Below are positions 1 to 11,122 of a stretch of 64,000 nucleotides of DNA, one piece after another. A program made the translations under genes and the position numbers. The notes below the pieces were generated by a model. That model saw only the letters and a program-made list of their open reading frames with translations. It did no database searches and had not been told where the DNA came from. Position 1 is the first letter of the stretch. Every line of letters starts with the position of its first letter. Source of the stretch: Entomortierella parvispora. Lineage: Eukaryota > Mortierellomycota > Mortierellomycetes > Mortierellales > Mortierellaceae. The stretch is from positions 1,471,001-1,535,000 of the forward strand of contig OY752152.1 of the NCBI GenBank assembly GCA_963573315.1, written 5' to 3'.

Positions 1-841
1 TTCCACACAGGGCTGACCGTGAGGGTCGTCCCGGGCTAAGGACGGAAGGTTGATAGAGTCTTTGCTCCGTTTTCTGGCCCCGCCGCCCGCAGTCGAGATT
101 GCGTGTCCGACAGGTTAACTTCTCCAGTCGCTCCAAACTACCCTTTTTTTTGGTGTCTCACAACATTTCTCGACGTTTTTGAGACATCCCCCGTTACGTT
201 GACAGCAACGTCAAATCGATACCCGATCTGGTTCTCTCCAAGTTCGACCCCTGCTGATCCCTCTTCTCTGCCGTCTTTGGGGTTCAATTGCTCATCAAGC
301 TAATAGCAAACAGCCAACCTGTCCCGACGGCAGGAGACCCCGCCTTGAAATTTTCTTTTTTAAGAGTTGAAAGAAACGCGAGAAACATCTTTTTATTTTT
401 TGCGCAGATCGGGATGGACGACGACGACGTGGGCACGTCAGCAGGGGCAATGCGATAAGGCTCTTTGGGATCTGAGCAAGCATCTTCTCCTCAAGCTTTT
501 GAGTTGGGGGGGGGATTCAATTACTGTACATAGGCTGTTCAGGGGATCGGTGACGCGGAAAAGAGGTACGAACGCCAGCGACAGGAACGCAAGCGAGCAC
601 GCAAGGCTGACAACACATTGACGCGTGTGCAGGGACAGCAAGAAGAAACAACCGTGCAGTTCCTCACTGCAGGTGCGACACACTCCAGCCCAGGATGGCG
701 CAGAGACCCAAATTGGCCCATGCCCTTGTCCGGCGGCGTGCATCACGTGTGACTTTTGGTCTAACACTCCAAAGCGAAGATCCTCCAACTAATCCCTCCA
801 TCCGTTCATCCATCCTCCATCCATCCATCAACATCAGCATC
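1..841. other. No gene recognised
   Basis: I see no convincing coding region on either strand; the open frames here are short, low-complexity and lack splice-consistent partners. A TCACGTG palindromic E-box-type site lies at 743-749, about 95 bp before the F-box relic that follows. The left edge may contain the end of a neighbouring gene that cannot be identified. Confidence 0.5.
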
Positions 842-1392
842 ATGCAGGACATGTCGTCTTCCAGTCTCGTCATGCTGCTTCCTGAGCTCTGCAGCCTACT
901 TGCAGAGTATTAATATCTCGATTTGGCCGATCTCGCGCCCTGTGCGCGTCTCTCGCGTTCGCAGAATGCCGTCTGGAACGTCTATCTGTGGCACACTGTT
1001 CCGCCACCTTCCAATACACCTAGGAATTATCTCTTCCCAACCGACTCTGGTCGGATCCACTGACTGATACTCAGCCCTGTCTAGATCTCTCAATTCGCCG
1101 AGAATTTCTGCCAAAAGTCGAGGGACGACCAAAGCTGTCTTTAAAACACATCAAGGATCTATGTGAGCGGGTGGTGCCAAAGTTGGAGAGTATATTGGCG
1201 GACCTTGACTTTGAGGAAGATGAGCTTGAATGGCTGGAGATAGAGAGGCCATTCATATACGAAAGATACGATGAAGATATTGGTTTTCATTTGTCATATA
1301 TCATGTACGTTGATCCCCAGGTATTTTTGCGCTTGATTCACAAGCGAGTCCCCCACCAGCAGAAGCTGAAAGCTCATGATGTTGGTATTTAG
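842..1392 (+). pseudogene. Degenerate F-box protein gene
   Basis: The frame starting at 842 reads as a fungal F-box: ATG, then LLPELCSLLAEY, an in-frame TAA at 911-913, and in the same frame YLDLADLAPCARLSRS...NAVWNVYLWHTV up to a TGA at 1061. Leucine/proline start, ARLSR and W..YLWHT are typical of F-box domains (SCF ubiquitin-ligase substrate receptors). Coding character then moves to another frame, open from 1024 to 1392, encoding an acidic helical segment (from about CLDLSIRREFLPKVEG to KAHDVGI). One nonsense codon plus one frameshift therefore break the gene. It could instead be a spliced gene, but no GT-AG pair removes both lesions cleanly. Confidence 0.6.
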
Positions 1393-1565
1393 TGACCTTG
1401 TGGGCAGAACCATTGTCTGAATCCGCAGTGATCAGTTTTTGCGAGAAGCAGGGAGCAGTAGACTGAAGGACATGGGCCCTATAATTTGTAAGCGATAGGA
1501 AAGGCTAGGTAGAGAAAAACACATCATAAATATCCCTATTTATTATCACGCCACACGACCTATGT

Positions 1566-3449
1566 TTATAGAACAACAGTAGACTTTTCAGCCTTCTCAG
1601 AGTCCTCACCTCCCTCCCGCCTCTTTCTCTCTTCCTCCTCCCTTTTCTTTCTCTGCTCCTCCTCATATCGCTTGGAGGGCTTTTGAGGCTGATCAGGGCA
1701 GGTGCCTCGTTTAGGAGCAAGAGGAAGGAAGGCGAGCTGGGGCCGGTAGGACGCGTCCTTTAGGAGAGACTTCTTCTTGAGGGATTCTGGAAGCCAATGG
1801 AATACCACATAACGAATCATTCGCTCCACGAGTGTCTACAAAGAATTTGCGAAAAAATATAGTTGAGTTTTCAAGTCTATCTACACCCTGTTGTTGTTGT
1901 CTTTCTTTTCTCACCTGGCCAAAGAGCAAAACACCGGAGGTGTTGCTGTTGTGCACTTGGATTTCGACCTGATGGAAGCGTTGTTGTTTGTAGTCTTCCA
2001 AAGCCGCCTCAATGGTCTCCTGCTTCAGATCTTCCAAATCGTACAGGCAGTTGGCCAGGATGACAGCATCCTGCATAGCGCAGACAGCGCCCTGACCAGC
2101 ACTTGGGAGCATCTACAACAATGGTGTTCGAAAACGTATGGTAAGGAGGTGGCTGGGATGAGGCACGTAAAATATGACCTTGTAGAAAAGGAGTAACATA
2201 CCTTGTGGACAGCATCTCCAATCATGGCAGTTCGGCCATAGGTCCAGGTCTCAAAGAGCTTGTCTTCGAGGTACACGCGCGAGATCTGGTCGCGAGGCGT
2301 CTGGTCAATAAATTCACCCAAAGTACCACCCAGTGGAAGCTTGAAGTGTCGAATACCGTCGATCATATCGCCACACTTCTCGGGACCCCATTCCGAGTTG
2401 GCAAACTTCTCGTGCTCACACTCAGCCAAGGTCTCGTACTGACGAATGACGAGGAAGCAAATACGGTTGTCTGGCACATTAAGGAACGACCACGTGTATT
2501 GAGTTCCTTCCTCAATGACCATGAACGACTCGGTGCGATCTTGCAAGAGGTAAGGGTACTTTTCGGGATCCAGAGGGTTTGTAGTACCAACGAGACACGT
2601 GAACCCTTTGTGAAGGTCTTTTGTATCGCCAGGTGGCAAGACGTTCTTGTCTTGCAGACTTCTATACAGGGACTGCCTTACTGCAGAGTACGCGCCGTCT
2701 GCTCCAACCAAAACATCGCCGTGATAGGTAGTGCCGTCGGAGCAGCGGATCATGGCTCCCTCCTTGTTCTGGATCATGGAGAGGACCTTCTTGCCATAGT
2801 GAATGTTTTCGGCCGGGACCTTTGACAGCAGGAACTCGTGTAGGCGAGGACGAGGCAGCATCATATAATCATATCCGATCCTATCATCGAGAACCTCGGT
2901 TAGTGGAAACATTTGGAGACTACGGGCGGAGTATTTTTGGTTTTCCTTTCAAGGGTGAGCAGAACTTACTCTTCGGAACTGTGACCCATCGTAAGAGTCG
3001 CAATCTTCTTCATGCTGCCATACCGCAAACTCATCTGCTTGATGGGGGACGATATTGCAGCAAACTCTTCGTAGATCCCCAATTGCTCCAATACGGGAAG
3101 AATATTGGCATTGATTCCCATGATAGATCCTGGAAGGAGGCAACGTTGGTAAAATGAATGTAATAGAATAGTCAGACGATATCTTCTCTATAAGAAATCT
3201 GAAAGAAAGGTACCAGGGGACGGAATGGCGTGCATTACCCAATGACTTGATTTCAGAGGCCCGCTCAAAGATCTTGTAAGGGATTCCGGCACGGTCGAGG
3301 ACAATACCCAAGAAGAGACCACCGATGCCCGCTCCCACGATCAAAACACGAGGGGTTTTCCCATCGCTAGTAGCTGGAAGCTGGGAGGGGTACTTTGGAG
3401 GGGTTTCGTCAAACTCGTCGACTGGTTTGCGGACGCGATGGGGATTCAT
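1566..3449 (-). CDS. FAD-dependent monooxygenase (PF01494 type), copy A
   Basis: Predicted 505-residue flavoprotein of the aromatic-ring hydroxylase/salicylate-hydroxylase-like group, expected to use FAD and NAD(P)H; the substrate cannot be read from the sequence. Exons: 3449-3239, 3129-2970, 2880-2202, 2112-1915, 1835-1566, all GT-AG and phase-consistent. Visible motifs: dinucleotide-binding GAGIGG at residues 39-44, the GADGAYSAVR (DG) motif, and the FAD-ribityl GDA motif followed by LPSAGQGAVCAMQDA, which spans intron 4. The C-terminus is a Lys/Glu/Arg-rich tail. The gene is a close paralogue of the one at 43543-45918, about 79% identical over the first 71 residues by eye, but lacks four of its introns. 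No transmembrane segment is obvious in the tail. The start is the only ATG before the conserved N-terminus. Confidence 0.9.
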
Positions 3450-3453
3450 GGCG

Positions 3454-3483
3454 GGAATGGAATGGAATGGAATGGAATGGAAT
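3454..3483. repeat. (GGAAT)6 pentanucleotide array
   Basis: Six perfect GGAAT units lie 4 bp upstream of the start codon of FAD monooxygenase A. Read on the coding strand the 5' untranslated region contains (ATTCC)6. A degenerating tail (GAGGATGAATGAG) follows on the plus strand. Confidence 0.95.
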
Positions 3484-4452
3484 GAGGATGAATGAGTCGG
3501 ATGAGAGAGGCAGAGATGAACAAGAGGAGGGGATTGAGCCAGCGCGGGAGAAGAGGGCTTTCTTTTTGTTCGCCCTCCTTATCCCATGTCGCTATCGCTG
3601 CCCATTGTTCTCCCATCTGTTAATCCGTCCAGTGCGCCGGTCCTTCTTCATTGCTCTCACTCTCTATTTTTTTCCTTCTTTTTGGACCATGGCAAGGCAC
3701 GGGCAAGAGAGGTTGCACAGCAGCCGTTGGTGGATGGTTTATTGGCGTGCGGGGAGAGAAATCATTTGGTGCATGAATGGACACAAAGCCCTGTGTGTCT
3801 CTCCTTCTGCGTCTTTCCTCACTCTCATTGTGCAAGCAACAGTCAGCAATCAGGCCAGGGCTGAGAGGGCGCGCGCATGCATGGTCAAGAAGAAGTGTTT
3901 GTGAGGACGGAACCGAAAGAGGTTTTCTTCTTCAAAAGCTCGTCATTAGCACACCACCCGACGCGACGCGAACGGATCGCCAGGGCCTCCCTTTGCTGGA
4001 GAATGAACGAGCAAGAAAGCTAAAGTTCAGTCTGCTCTGATGCACAGCGGCGCCCGTTGGGACAGAACAGACGCTCCCTGGGAGCGGGCCCTCAATATCG
4101 ATGTTGATTATTGAGAGCCTGCCCCTGCTCTATTGTCCAGGGTGAAAATGAAATGGCCAGGGAGCGAGAACACGACTCTCGAACAAACCAGGGTCGGGGA
4201 CACAGGCCATGTTTTTGTTGTTTTTTTCCCTCAATCTTTTTCTCGTTATCGCGTTCATGACTTTTGGGCTTTTACAGTAGGTCGGGAATACACTCCCCCC
4301 TCTGTACATCCATCTGTGTTTGATCGAGTTCATTCTAGACTATTGAAAACGAAACCTCTGGATGCGATTTGACAGGATAACGCTAGTTTATTTGAGTAAA
4401 CGTCTGTGTTCCTCCTCTTTGTTTTGTTTTTTTTTTTTTTATTTTTTTTATT
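3484..4452. other. Intergenic: promoter of monooxygenase A and 3' flank of the transcription factor
   Basis: Between two minus-strand genes. No supported coding region. The right end (about 4424-4455) is a T-rich tract on the plus strand, which read on the minus strand supplies A-rich 3' end sequence just after the transcription factor stop codon. Confidence 0.6.
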
Positions 4453-7271
4453 TTAGCATGCTGTGATTTCCCGCAAGCTCTCTCCTTCCAGTCCTCCAGT
4501 TGAAGATGAAGGGTTATTAGTGGCTACGCGCTCGCCGGACCGACTCTTTTCACCCTCTCCAGCTTGTCTATATTCCAGTCCAGGTTGTTCTCCTAATGGA
4601 TCAAGACCATGCCCCGCTTGGTCGTCCTCTCCATCCAAAAAGAAGGGAACTGGAGAGGAATCTTCCATCACCTCTGTAAGCGAAGCCATAAACGATTGAT
4701 GTTGCTGAGAATTATGTCTGACCCGAACCTCGGCCGAGAACCCATCCATTAGAGGTGGAGACGGTTCCGATGGGGTTGTTCCTTGACTGCAGACATCGGT
4801 ACTGATATCCTGGGGTTTGGCCATGGCCTCCACCGCGAGCTCTTCCTGCGATTCAGATGCAACGGACTTTGGAGAATCGCCAGAAGATGAAGAAGGGGAG
4901 GAGAGTGAGGAATCGGAATCAACATCCATCTCTTGAGCAGTAGAAGGGGGGGAGGAGGACACTTGAGAGGCTCCTTGCGTCGCGGACGAATATTCGATCA
5001 ATACATCGTCCTTCATCATGGCCTCCAAACGACTCGTCCTCGGCGTGCTCACAGAAGGAGTAGTCAGGTTGGAGGCGGGGATAGAACTGGGGACGACACT
5101 GGTACTGGTGGATGTGAGGGGAGCCAAGAGTGGGTGATCATCTACAAGAAGGTCGTCGGTCACATCCATTTTTGTTTCGGGCAAGTGTCCAAGAAGATCC
5201 GTAGTGGACGTCAGGTCCGCCTGTGATTGCGACGATGAAGACGGCAAGACCGTGAAGGGGCCTGCAATGTTGCTGTGGTTGCTGTTACTGGTATGATCAG
5301 CGTTCGCAGTATTGACACTGTTGCCTCCAAGATACAATGGGTCCCAAGCAAGACGGTCGGCATCAAAGCCAAGACCTAGCCCCGTTGCTCCTGCGGCTGA
5401 GCTCGGTTTGTCCAACGTTATTGAATCAATCGGTGCAAGTCGCAGCGCCTCTGGCAGGTCCAGCGGGGTCGCAAAGAACTGTTGAGGATCGTCCAAAGAC
5501 TGTTCACCCAACAACGGGTCTGTACCTCCAAAGGCAATGGCTGCGACAGCGACTGCAGTTGCGATCTGGCTCTGCCACAACATACTCAGCTTGTTGGTAC
5601 TCTGATCCTTGCCCGTCGACTCTGGCAATGGCATGGAGAAATTGCCATAAGGATGACGAAGCTGGATTGAGGGTGCAGGACTGGGACCATCCTTGGCCTG
5701 TTTGGCCAATCGAGCTGCCTCATAAATGTTGACGATCGTGGACGAGTCCAACCCTGCTCCTGCCACCGTTTGTTGGAGTTTGGTCAGGTCGATAAAAGGT
5801 GCCACAAAAGTCGAAATGTCGATAAATGTGCCGGGAGGATGAGTCGCCGCCAATTCGGCGGCCGCAGACGCCGTCGGCTGACTTGCAAAGACGTCCAGGG
5901 CGATAGCAATGAACGATTCAGCCACTGGGAAGGTCTTGACCAACTCGTGGGCTGCCTTCACCGACTTTGATAGACCTGCTTTCGTTGTCTCTCTGTTGCT
6001 GGGCGTAGGTGTGATTGCGTTGTGGACGTGGACGGTACCGGCAGCCAAGAGACAGGCCATACCAAAGTGACAGGTATCTCGGAGCTGTCCATGCAACATG
6101 AGTGAGTCTGCAATGTGACAGACGTTGGTCGCTGCTGCCGTGCAGATGTTTCGGGACGAGATCAAAAAGTTGGGGTCAATAGACGAAGAATTGACTGGCC
6201 GCAAATAAGGTCGGTGCAACATGGTCAGGCAGGTGTAGTAAAACATGTGCACCAAGGCTGTCTGTGGCGAAGGTGGGTCGCTCGCGTTCGGAGACATTGT
6301 GTAAGGAGTGTACATCAGCTCGATCGGCAGGGACAGGAACCAAGACGTAAGACTGTTATGCAATTGAGGCAAATGTGTCCTCGAGATGTCTGCCAAGAAT
6401 GCACCGTTGATCTCAGCCTCGATGCAATGCATCGATTTCAGGACCTGGCCCATCAACATGAACAGCTTGACTGACCATAAAAGTCGAGAAGTGACTAGAC
6501 GCTCGGCCTCAAAGGAGTAGTCGACCGTATCATTCTCACCACACTCTGAGATCCAATCTTCATTGGGCATCTGAACATTGTAGTCGTTGTCGTGGATGAC
6601 CATGGGGCGGCCATTGACTCCGGCACCAAGTCTATCTGCCATGTAAAGGGACCACCAAACACGTTTTCTGATCTCGGCTTCCTCGGGCTCAGGTACATCC
6701 ACATCCTGACGGTGCAGTCCAATGTCCTATAGAACGCACACCCAGGCGGGTTAAAACAAAACTCGCAGACATGAATAGATATGAATAAAAAGTCGAGTTA
6801 CATCCCCCATTACTTACATGTCCAATACGAATAGCCATGCCATGGTACAACCAACCACCAGAGTAGTTGCCGACGGCATGTTGATGATGGGCCATCATCA
6901 TCAGCGCCTGGATCGTGCTCAATTGCGAGACATGGTAAGTCTCATCCAAGATGATCTTGGCTCGGCTAAAGTATTTTGTCGACTGCGACTTGATCTCAGG
7001 ATCGTCCGAGTACCAACAGGCGTTGCAGAATATGGCGTTCAACAACAGGATCTGAGAGAGTGATGGGCGACCAGCTCGATACTTCTCCATAAAGTTGCGA
7101 CGGATAAAGAGGGGCGCGAATGGGTACATGTGTCGAAAGTAGAGATTGAGCAGCATGTCCATCTCTGCCTTTGGGGGCAGCTCGCGCTCGCTTGTCATCT
7201 GCAAAGAATGCGACCACAAGTCGCTGTCGTTGAGGTGCGCCATTGGCATCGGGTCTGCGGGCACACACAGC

Positions 7272-7307
<36 letters not shown>

Positions 7308-8652
7308 TAAAGGAAAAAAGAAGCGGCGGTTAGACAGCCTGTGGGTAAGTAGAGTTTTTGGGTCGCGTGATGGTTTGCCTAGTCAAGTTGGCGTAAACTT
7401 ACATAGGCCTTGGCGATACCTTGAGCTCAATTGGCAAACATAAAAGCCCGAGCTGCTTCCATGGAAGCTGTTCCAGGAAAACAAGCAGAATGGGTAAAAT
7501 ATTAGGAAAAAAGCCTCTCCGCTGCGGTGGTGTCAACAAAAGAGATGTTGGGAGGGAACACCAACAAAGTGAAAAGGTCCGAGTGGAATGAAAACGTTCA
7601 TGTCCAAGGGATCCAGTGAACACAAGGTTGATACATAAAAAAACGATCGGTTTGTGAGCGCCCACTAAGGTTTCTGGGCCTGACTGAACTTACTGCTGAC
7701 CATGACCATCCAGACTGATGGTACTCACGACCGACTTGAGGTTCTTCTTGTTCCCTAGGTCTGTCTCCTTATTTGTCACCCCGGTCGCCGCTGATACTGC
7801 TACCCCGGCCCTTGAGCTTGCAGCATTGGGCTGATCTTGCTGAGGGGTAAGGGGAGGTGACAGCGTTTCTTCTTCGGGGTTCGAGTCTTGACATCTCAGT
7901 TGCTTCATTCTAGACGGGGAGCCTTGGTCGTGGGAGGCCCGCTTTCGCAGAGTGTGATTTGGGGTATCAAATGGGGAGTCTGAAGAACGGGAGCTTACAG
8001 AGGGTGACAGAGGGCGGTAGCGTGGCTGTGGTTGATGATGGTATGTATCCAAAGGATGGGGTATAGTGCTGTGCTTTCTCTGTTTTTGGTGTGGAGGGGA
8101 AACATTGCTGTCGGACAAGGAGACCACATGCAATGGGTTACCAAAGCCTTGGAAGTGGTCATAGGAGTAGCTTGGGGAGGCCGAAGGGCTTGGGCTCAAG
8201 TCGGATAGACTGGTAGAACTACTGACCGACATGCGTCGATTAGATTGAAGGTCCAGTTCATCAGACTCCATCAAGTCCTCAAAGGACGATGTGGAGACCC
8301 GGTGATGATGAAGTTGGCGGTGTTGCTGTGAAGAATTGTGTGTAGTGTAAGGGGAATGATGGTCGCTAGCAGTGTTCTTGGGAGCTTTGGGTCGCCTTGG
8401 CTCCCGTGGTTGCCGGGGATATGATTTAGCGGAACTACTGGATTTTTGGAAGAGGGTCTCGTCTACCACGCACTCCAGTTTGTGGGTGACACACCGTACA
8501 CAGAGGGGGGTGCCACTGCAACGCAGCTTTTTACGCCGGCAGTTGGTGCAGGCTGTGCCAGCTTTGAGACGCTTCTGACGGACAGAGGCAGCGGATGAGG
8601 AGGAGGAAGAAGCATGGGATTGGTGGTGATGGTGATCGGCTGTTGACAACAT
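4453..8652 (-). CDS. Zn(II)2Cys6 fungal-specific transcription factor
   Basis: Predicted 1,244-residue nuclear transcription factor. Exons: 8652-7694, 7467-7403, 7254-6818, 6726-4453. Residues 35-61 form the binuclear cluster C-x2-C-x6-C-x5-C-x2-C-x6-C (ACTNCRRKKLRC...LCVRC...LEC). A His/Ser/Gln-rich disordered segment separates it from the fungal middle homology region (PF04082), which begins near the 65-nt exon 2 (HGSSSGFYV) and includes GMAIRIGHDIGLHRQ across intron 3 and EAEIRKRVWWSLYMADR. The C-terminal ~400 residues are Ser/Pro/Asp-rich and probably an activation domain. I chose the ATG at 8652 (MLSTADHHHH); an in-frame ATG at 8793 would add 47 Leu/Ser-rich residues with no family precedent. 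Regulated pathway unknown; the neighbouring monooxygenase is only a positional candidate target. Confidence 0.9.
7273..7303. repeat. 31-base poly(A) run in transcription factor intron 2
   Basis: A perfect run of 31 A. On the coding (minus) strand it is poly(T) just before the intron 2 acceptor, so it forms an extreme polypyrimidine tract. Confidence 0.95.
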
Positions 8653-11122
8653 GGTGCAGAGTCGTGTGGTAGGTGAGGTGAGAGCAAGGAGGGAAAGGGA
8701 GGAAACAAGAGCAGGGACAAGGGCGTGAAAAGATTGTTTGTTCAAAAGTTGTGGAGAGAGAAGAGGAAGAGGAAGAGAGGGTTCAAGGTTCAATTGCAGT
8801 CAGGTTTATGTCCAAGGTCGAGGCTTGAGAGAGAATGTGGGGGAGAGAGAGAAGAGCAGGTTTGTGAGTGATTCAGTAGGCAAGAGGAATGACAATCGAC
8901 CGGTTTGTGAGAAGGAAGGAAGCAGATATGTTGATGGGCGACAGAAGAAAAGGAACAACGTTCGACACAGACATCAATTGAGGAGTGTGGAGCAGGAGAA
9001 GTGGAGGAGAGAGAAAAAATCAAGAGAACAAGGACAATGGCAAAAAAAAGTCGAATCGGGGTGTGTGCTGTTTAGTCCACGCGCCTCCTTTTATAAGGCC
9101 TCCCTGTTTCCAGCATCTGCTGTGAGAGGATGGAGGCAGGCACCACCAGCAGCCAACCAGTCCTCACCTCCCAGCGGGGAAAAGGAGATGAAGATGACGA
9201 TGGTCCTTCCTTTGCGATCATTTTTTTTATTCGTTTTAGAATGGATGACGCCGATTCATTCGGCTCACTTGCCCAATCTCAGTCGAGCCGAGCGAATCAC
9301 AGCGCTGCACTCCCCTGTTTCCCTTTTGGGTTCATTTGCGCCTGAATTGTTTCCTTGCGTTTCCTTGTTTCTTCTGCCTGTCTGCCTGCCTGGCTGTTTG
9401 GTCTTTCCTTCTAGCCGTTGTTTGTGTGCAATTGCATCCTGAGCAATCGAGCGTCCTCCCTTGCACATGTTGCTTGATCTTTTTTTTTTTTCTTCCGCCA
9501 TCCCTACTTTGACCGACCGTCATACCTTTCTCGTTCGACTCTAAAAGTCCTGCCACACATATTCGGCAGATCAAAAGCGGAAGAGCGTCCTTCCCCTGCT
9601 TCCTTCTTGATCCCTCCTCTTCCCCCAGTCTTTTCCCAAAGATTGAGAGGATTGAAAAGGAAAAAAAAGAATCGCAATTGCAGTTTGCGCAAGTGCAGTG
9701 TTGCGCTGCGAGACAGAGCCCTTGGCTGACCTTTATTTTTTTCCTGTACAGTATCTTTTTTTTCTTTTATTTTTTCAACACCGCCAAGACGCTGTCATGA
9801 GAGGCTACATGTTCGATAGTCCAACTGATCGTAGATAGCCGACTACATTAAAACAATGACACAGTTAACGTGGCACGTCCGCCACGAAACGATCGTCTCT
9901 CTTGCGGTCTACACACTATCGTTCACCCCAACACTAAAAAAACAGAAAAGAGCTCTCTTTGGTAGCTTCGCGTAATTTTGTTCGTGCTCAAGGTGACCAC
10001 GGTTTCCTCATTAATCTGAAGCTACATCAAAAAACAAGGTCTTGGCCATTGCATTGCCTTAAAGTGTCTTATATGGCCTTCGTTTGTTTCAATTGAAGGC
10101 GTGTCTTTCATATTCTCTGTTACCAGAGGTATCTAAAGGCAAACATACCGTACGTCTTCCTCGGTTGGAGACACCTCGGTAGATCGCTTGGCATTCTATA
10201 CGACGTACGACGTGCGTGTCCAACCATGGAAGCGGAACAAGTGTTGACGTCTGTCTCTCTTTTTCTCTCTCTCTTTACTCTCTCGGCAAATTTTAGCTTC
10301 TCAACTATTGCCCGCTGCATGCGCTCTTGTGAAAACGTATAGCCGCAACACCGTCCTCTCGAGGAAGACACATGAGCTCAGAGCAATAAACACAACAAGA
10401 GACCGCTGTGTGGGAGAGTCAATTGGAGATAGAAAAAGTTGTGGGGGGGTAATTGATCAACCCTAAAACGACCATTGGCTAATGAAATGAACCCGAAAGG
10501 TTTCCCGTAGCCTAAGAACATGCCTGGAGTGAAAATATTATCCGCTCTTTGGTCGGTCTGGGTCCCTTCTTCATGCAAACGCCGTGCCTGCGCACGCTAC
10601 AGCAGTTGTGATCTTTTGGAGTGGGCAATAATTTTGTGTAGCGCTTTGCTTTTTTGATCAGACCATGAGGCCAACATCTGTTTGGTGAAGGCAGTAAACC
10701 CAACCGCAACAATCACCAACAACAGGCAACAACAACAATAAGACGATCGGCGTGGGGTGGGCGACGAACCATGTTGCCAATCAGATCCACTGCCGACGTT
10801 TCGTATCCTTGGCAGAAGTAAAATGCAGGGTTGCACAAACTAAACGCACAAACGACATCAACAGCGAAGAAAACAAAGGAGCCAGGAGTTGCCTTTTTGA
10901 GACAACAAAGTCATTCTTGATCTCGTAAGACGCTTTCGGACACGGCTAAATTCTGTGGAGAAGCCCGACAGTCACCGCTCCTTGACCATGTCCCCAAGAA
11001 CTCGTCTCCAGTGACTGTTTATGGATGCATACCCGCCCCACATGGATGAAACTACCAATTGGACTGTCAAACTATCTCTACTTTTACTTTATTGTTGGAT
11101 TTAAAACACCTCGTTGCTTTTT
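8653..11122. other. 2.5 kb without a recognised gene
   Basis: Lies between the start of the transcription factor and the 3' end of LYS9. Both strands show only short, unrelated open frames; several T-, GA- and CT-rich tracts occur (for example around 9480-9493 and 10255-10275). I found no tRNA-like fold, repeat family or protein similarity. The first ~450 bp (8653-9100) are probably the transcription factor leader and promoter. Confidence 0.5.
9088..9098 (-). promoter_or_regulatory. TATA box candidate for the transcription factor gene
   Basis: The minus strand reads TTATAAAAGG, a near-consensus TATA box about 440 bp upstream of the chosen start codon, implying a 5' leader of about 400 nt. 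No other such element was noticed closer to the gene. Positional inference only. Confidence 0.35.

Noticed and set aside
4453-8652. Monooxygenase A plus adjacent Zn2Cys6 factor as a secondary-metabolite cluster
   Set aside because: No synthase, transporter or further tailoring enzyme nearby; neighbours are housekeeping genes. Adjacency alone is weak evidence.
8738-9442. 234-residue plus-strand open frame
   Set aside because: Lies in the transcription factor leader/promoter, is built of Arg/Glu/Lys/Ser from GA-rich DNA, and has no family pattern.
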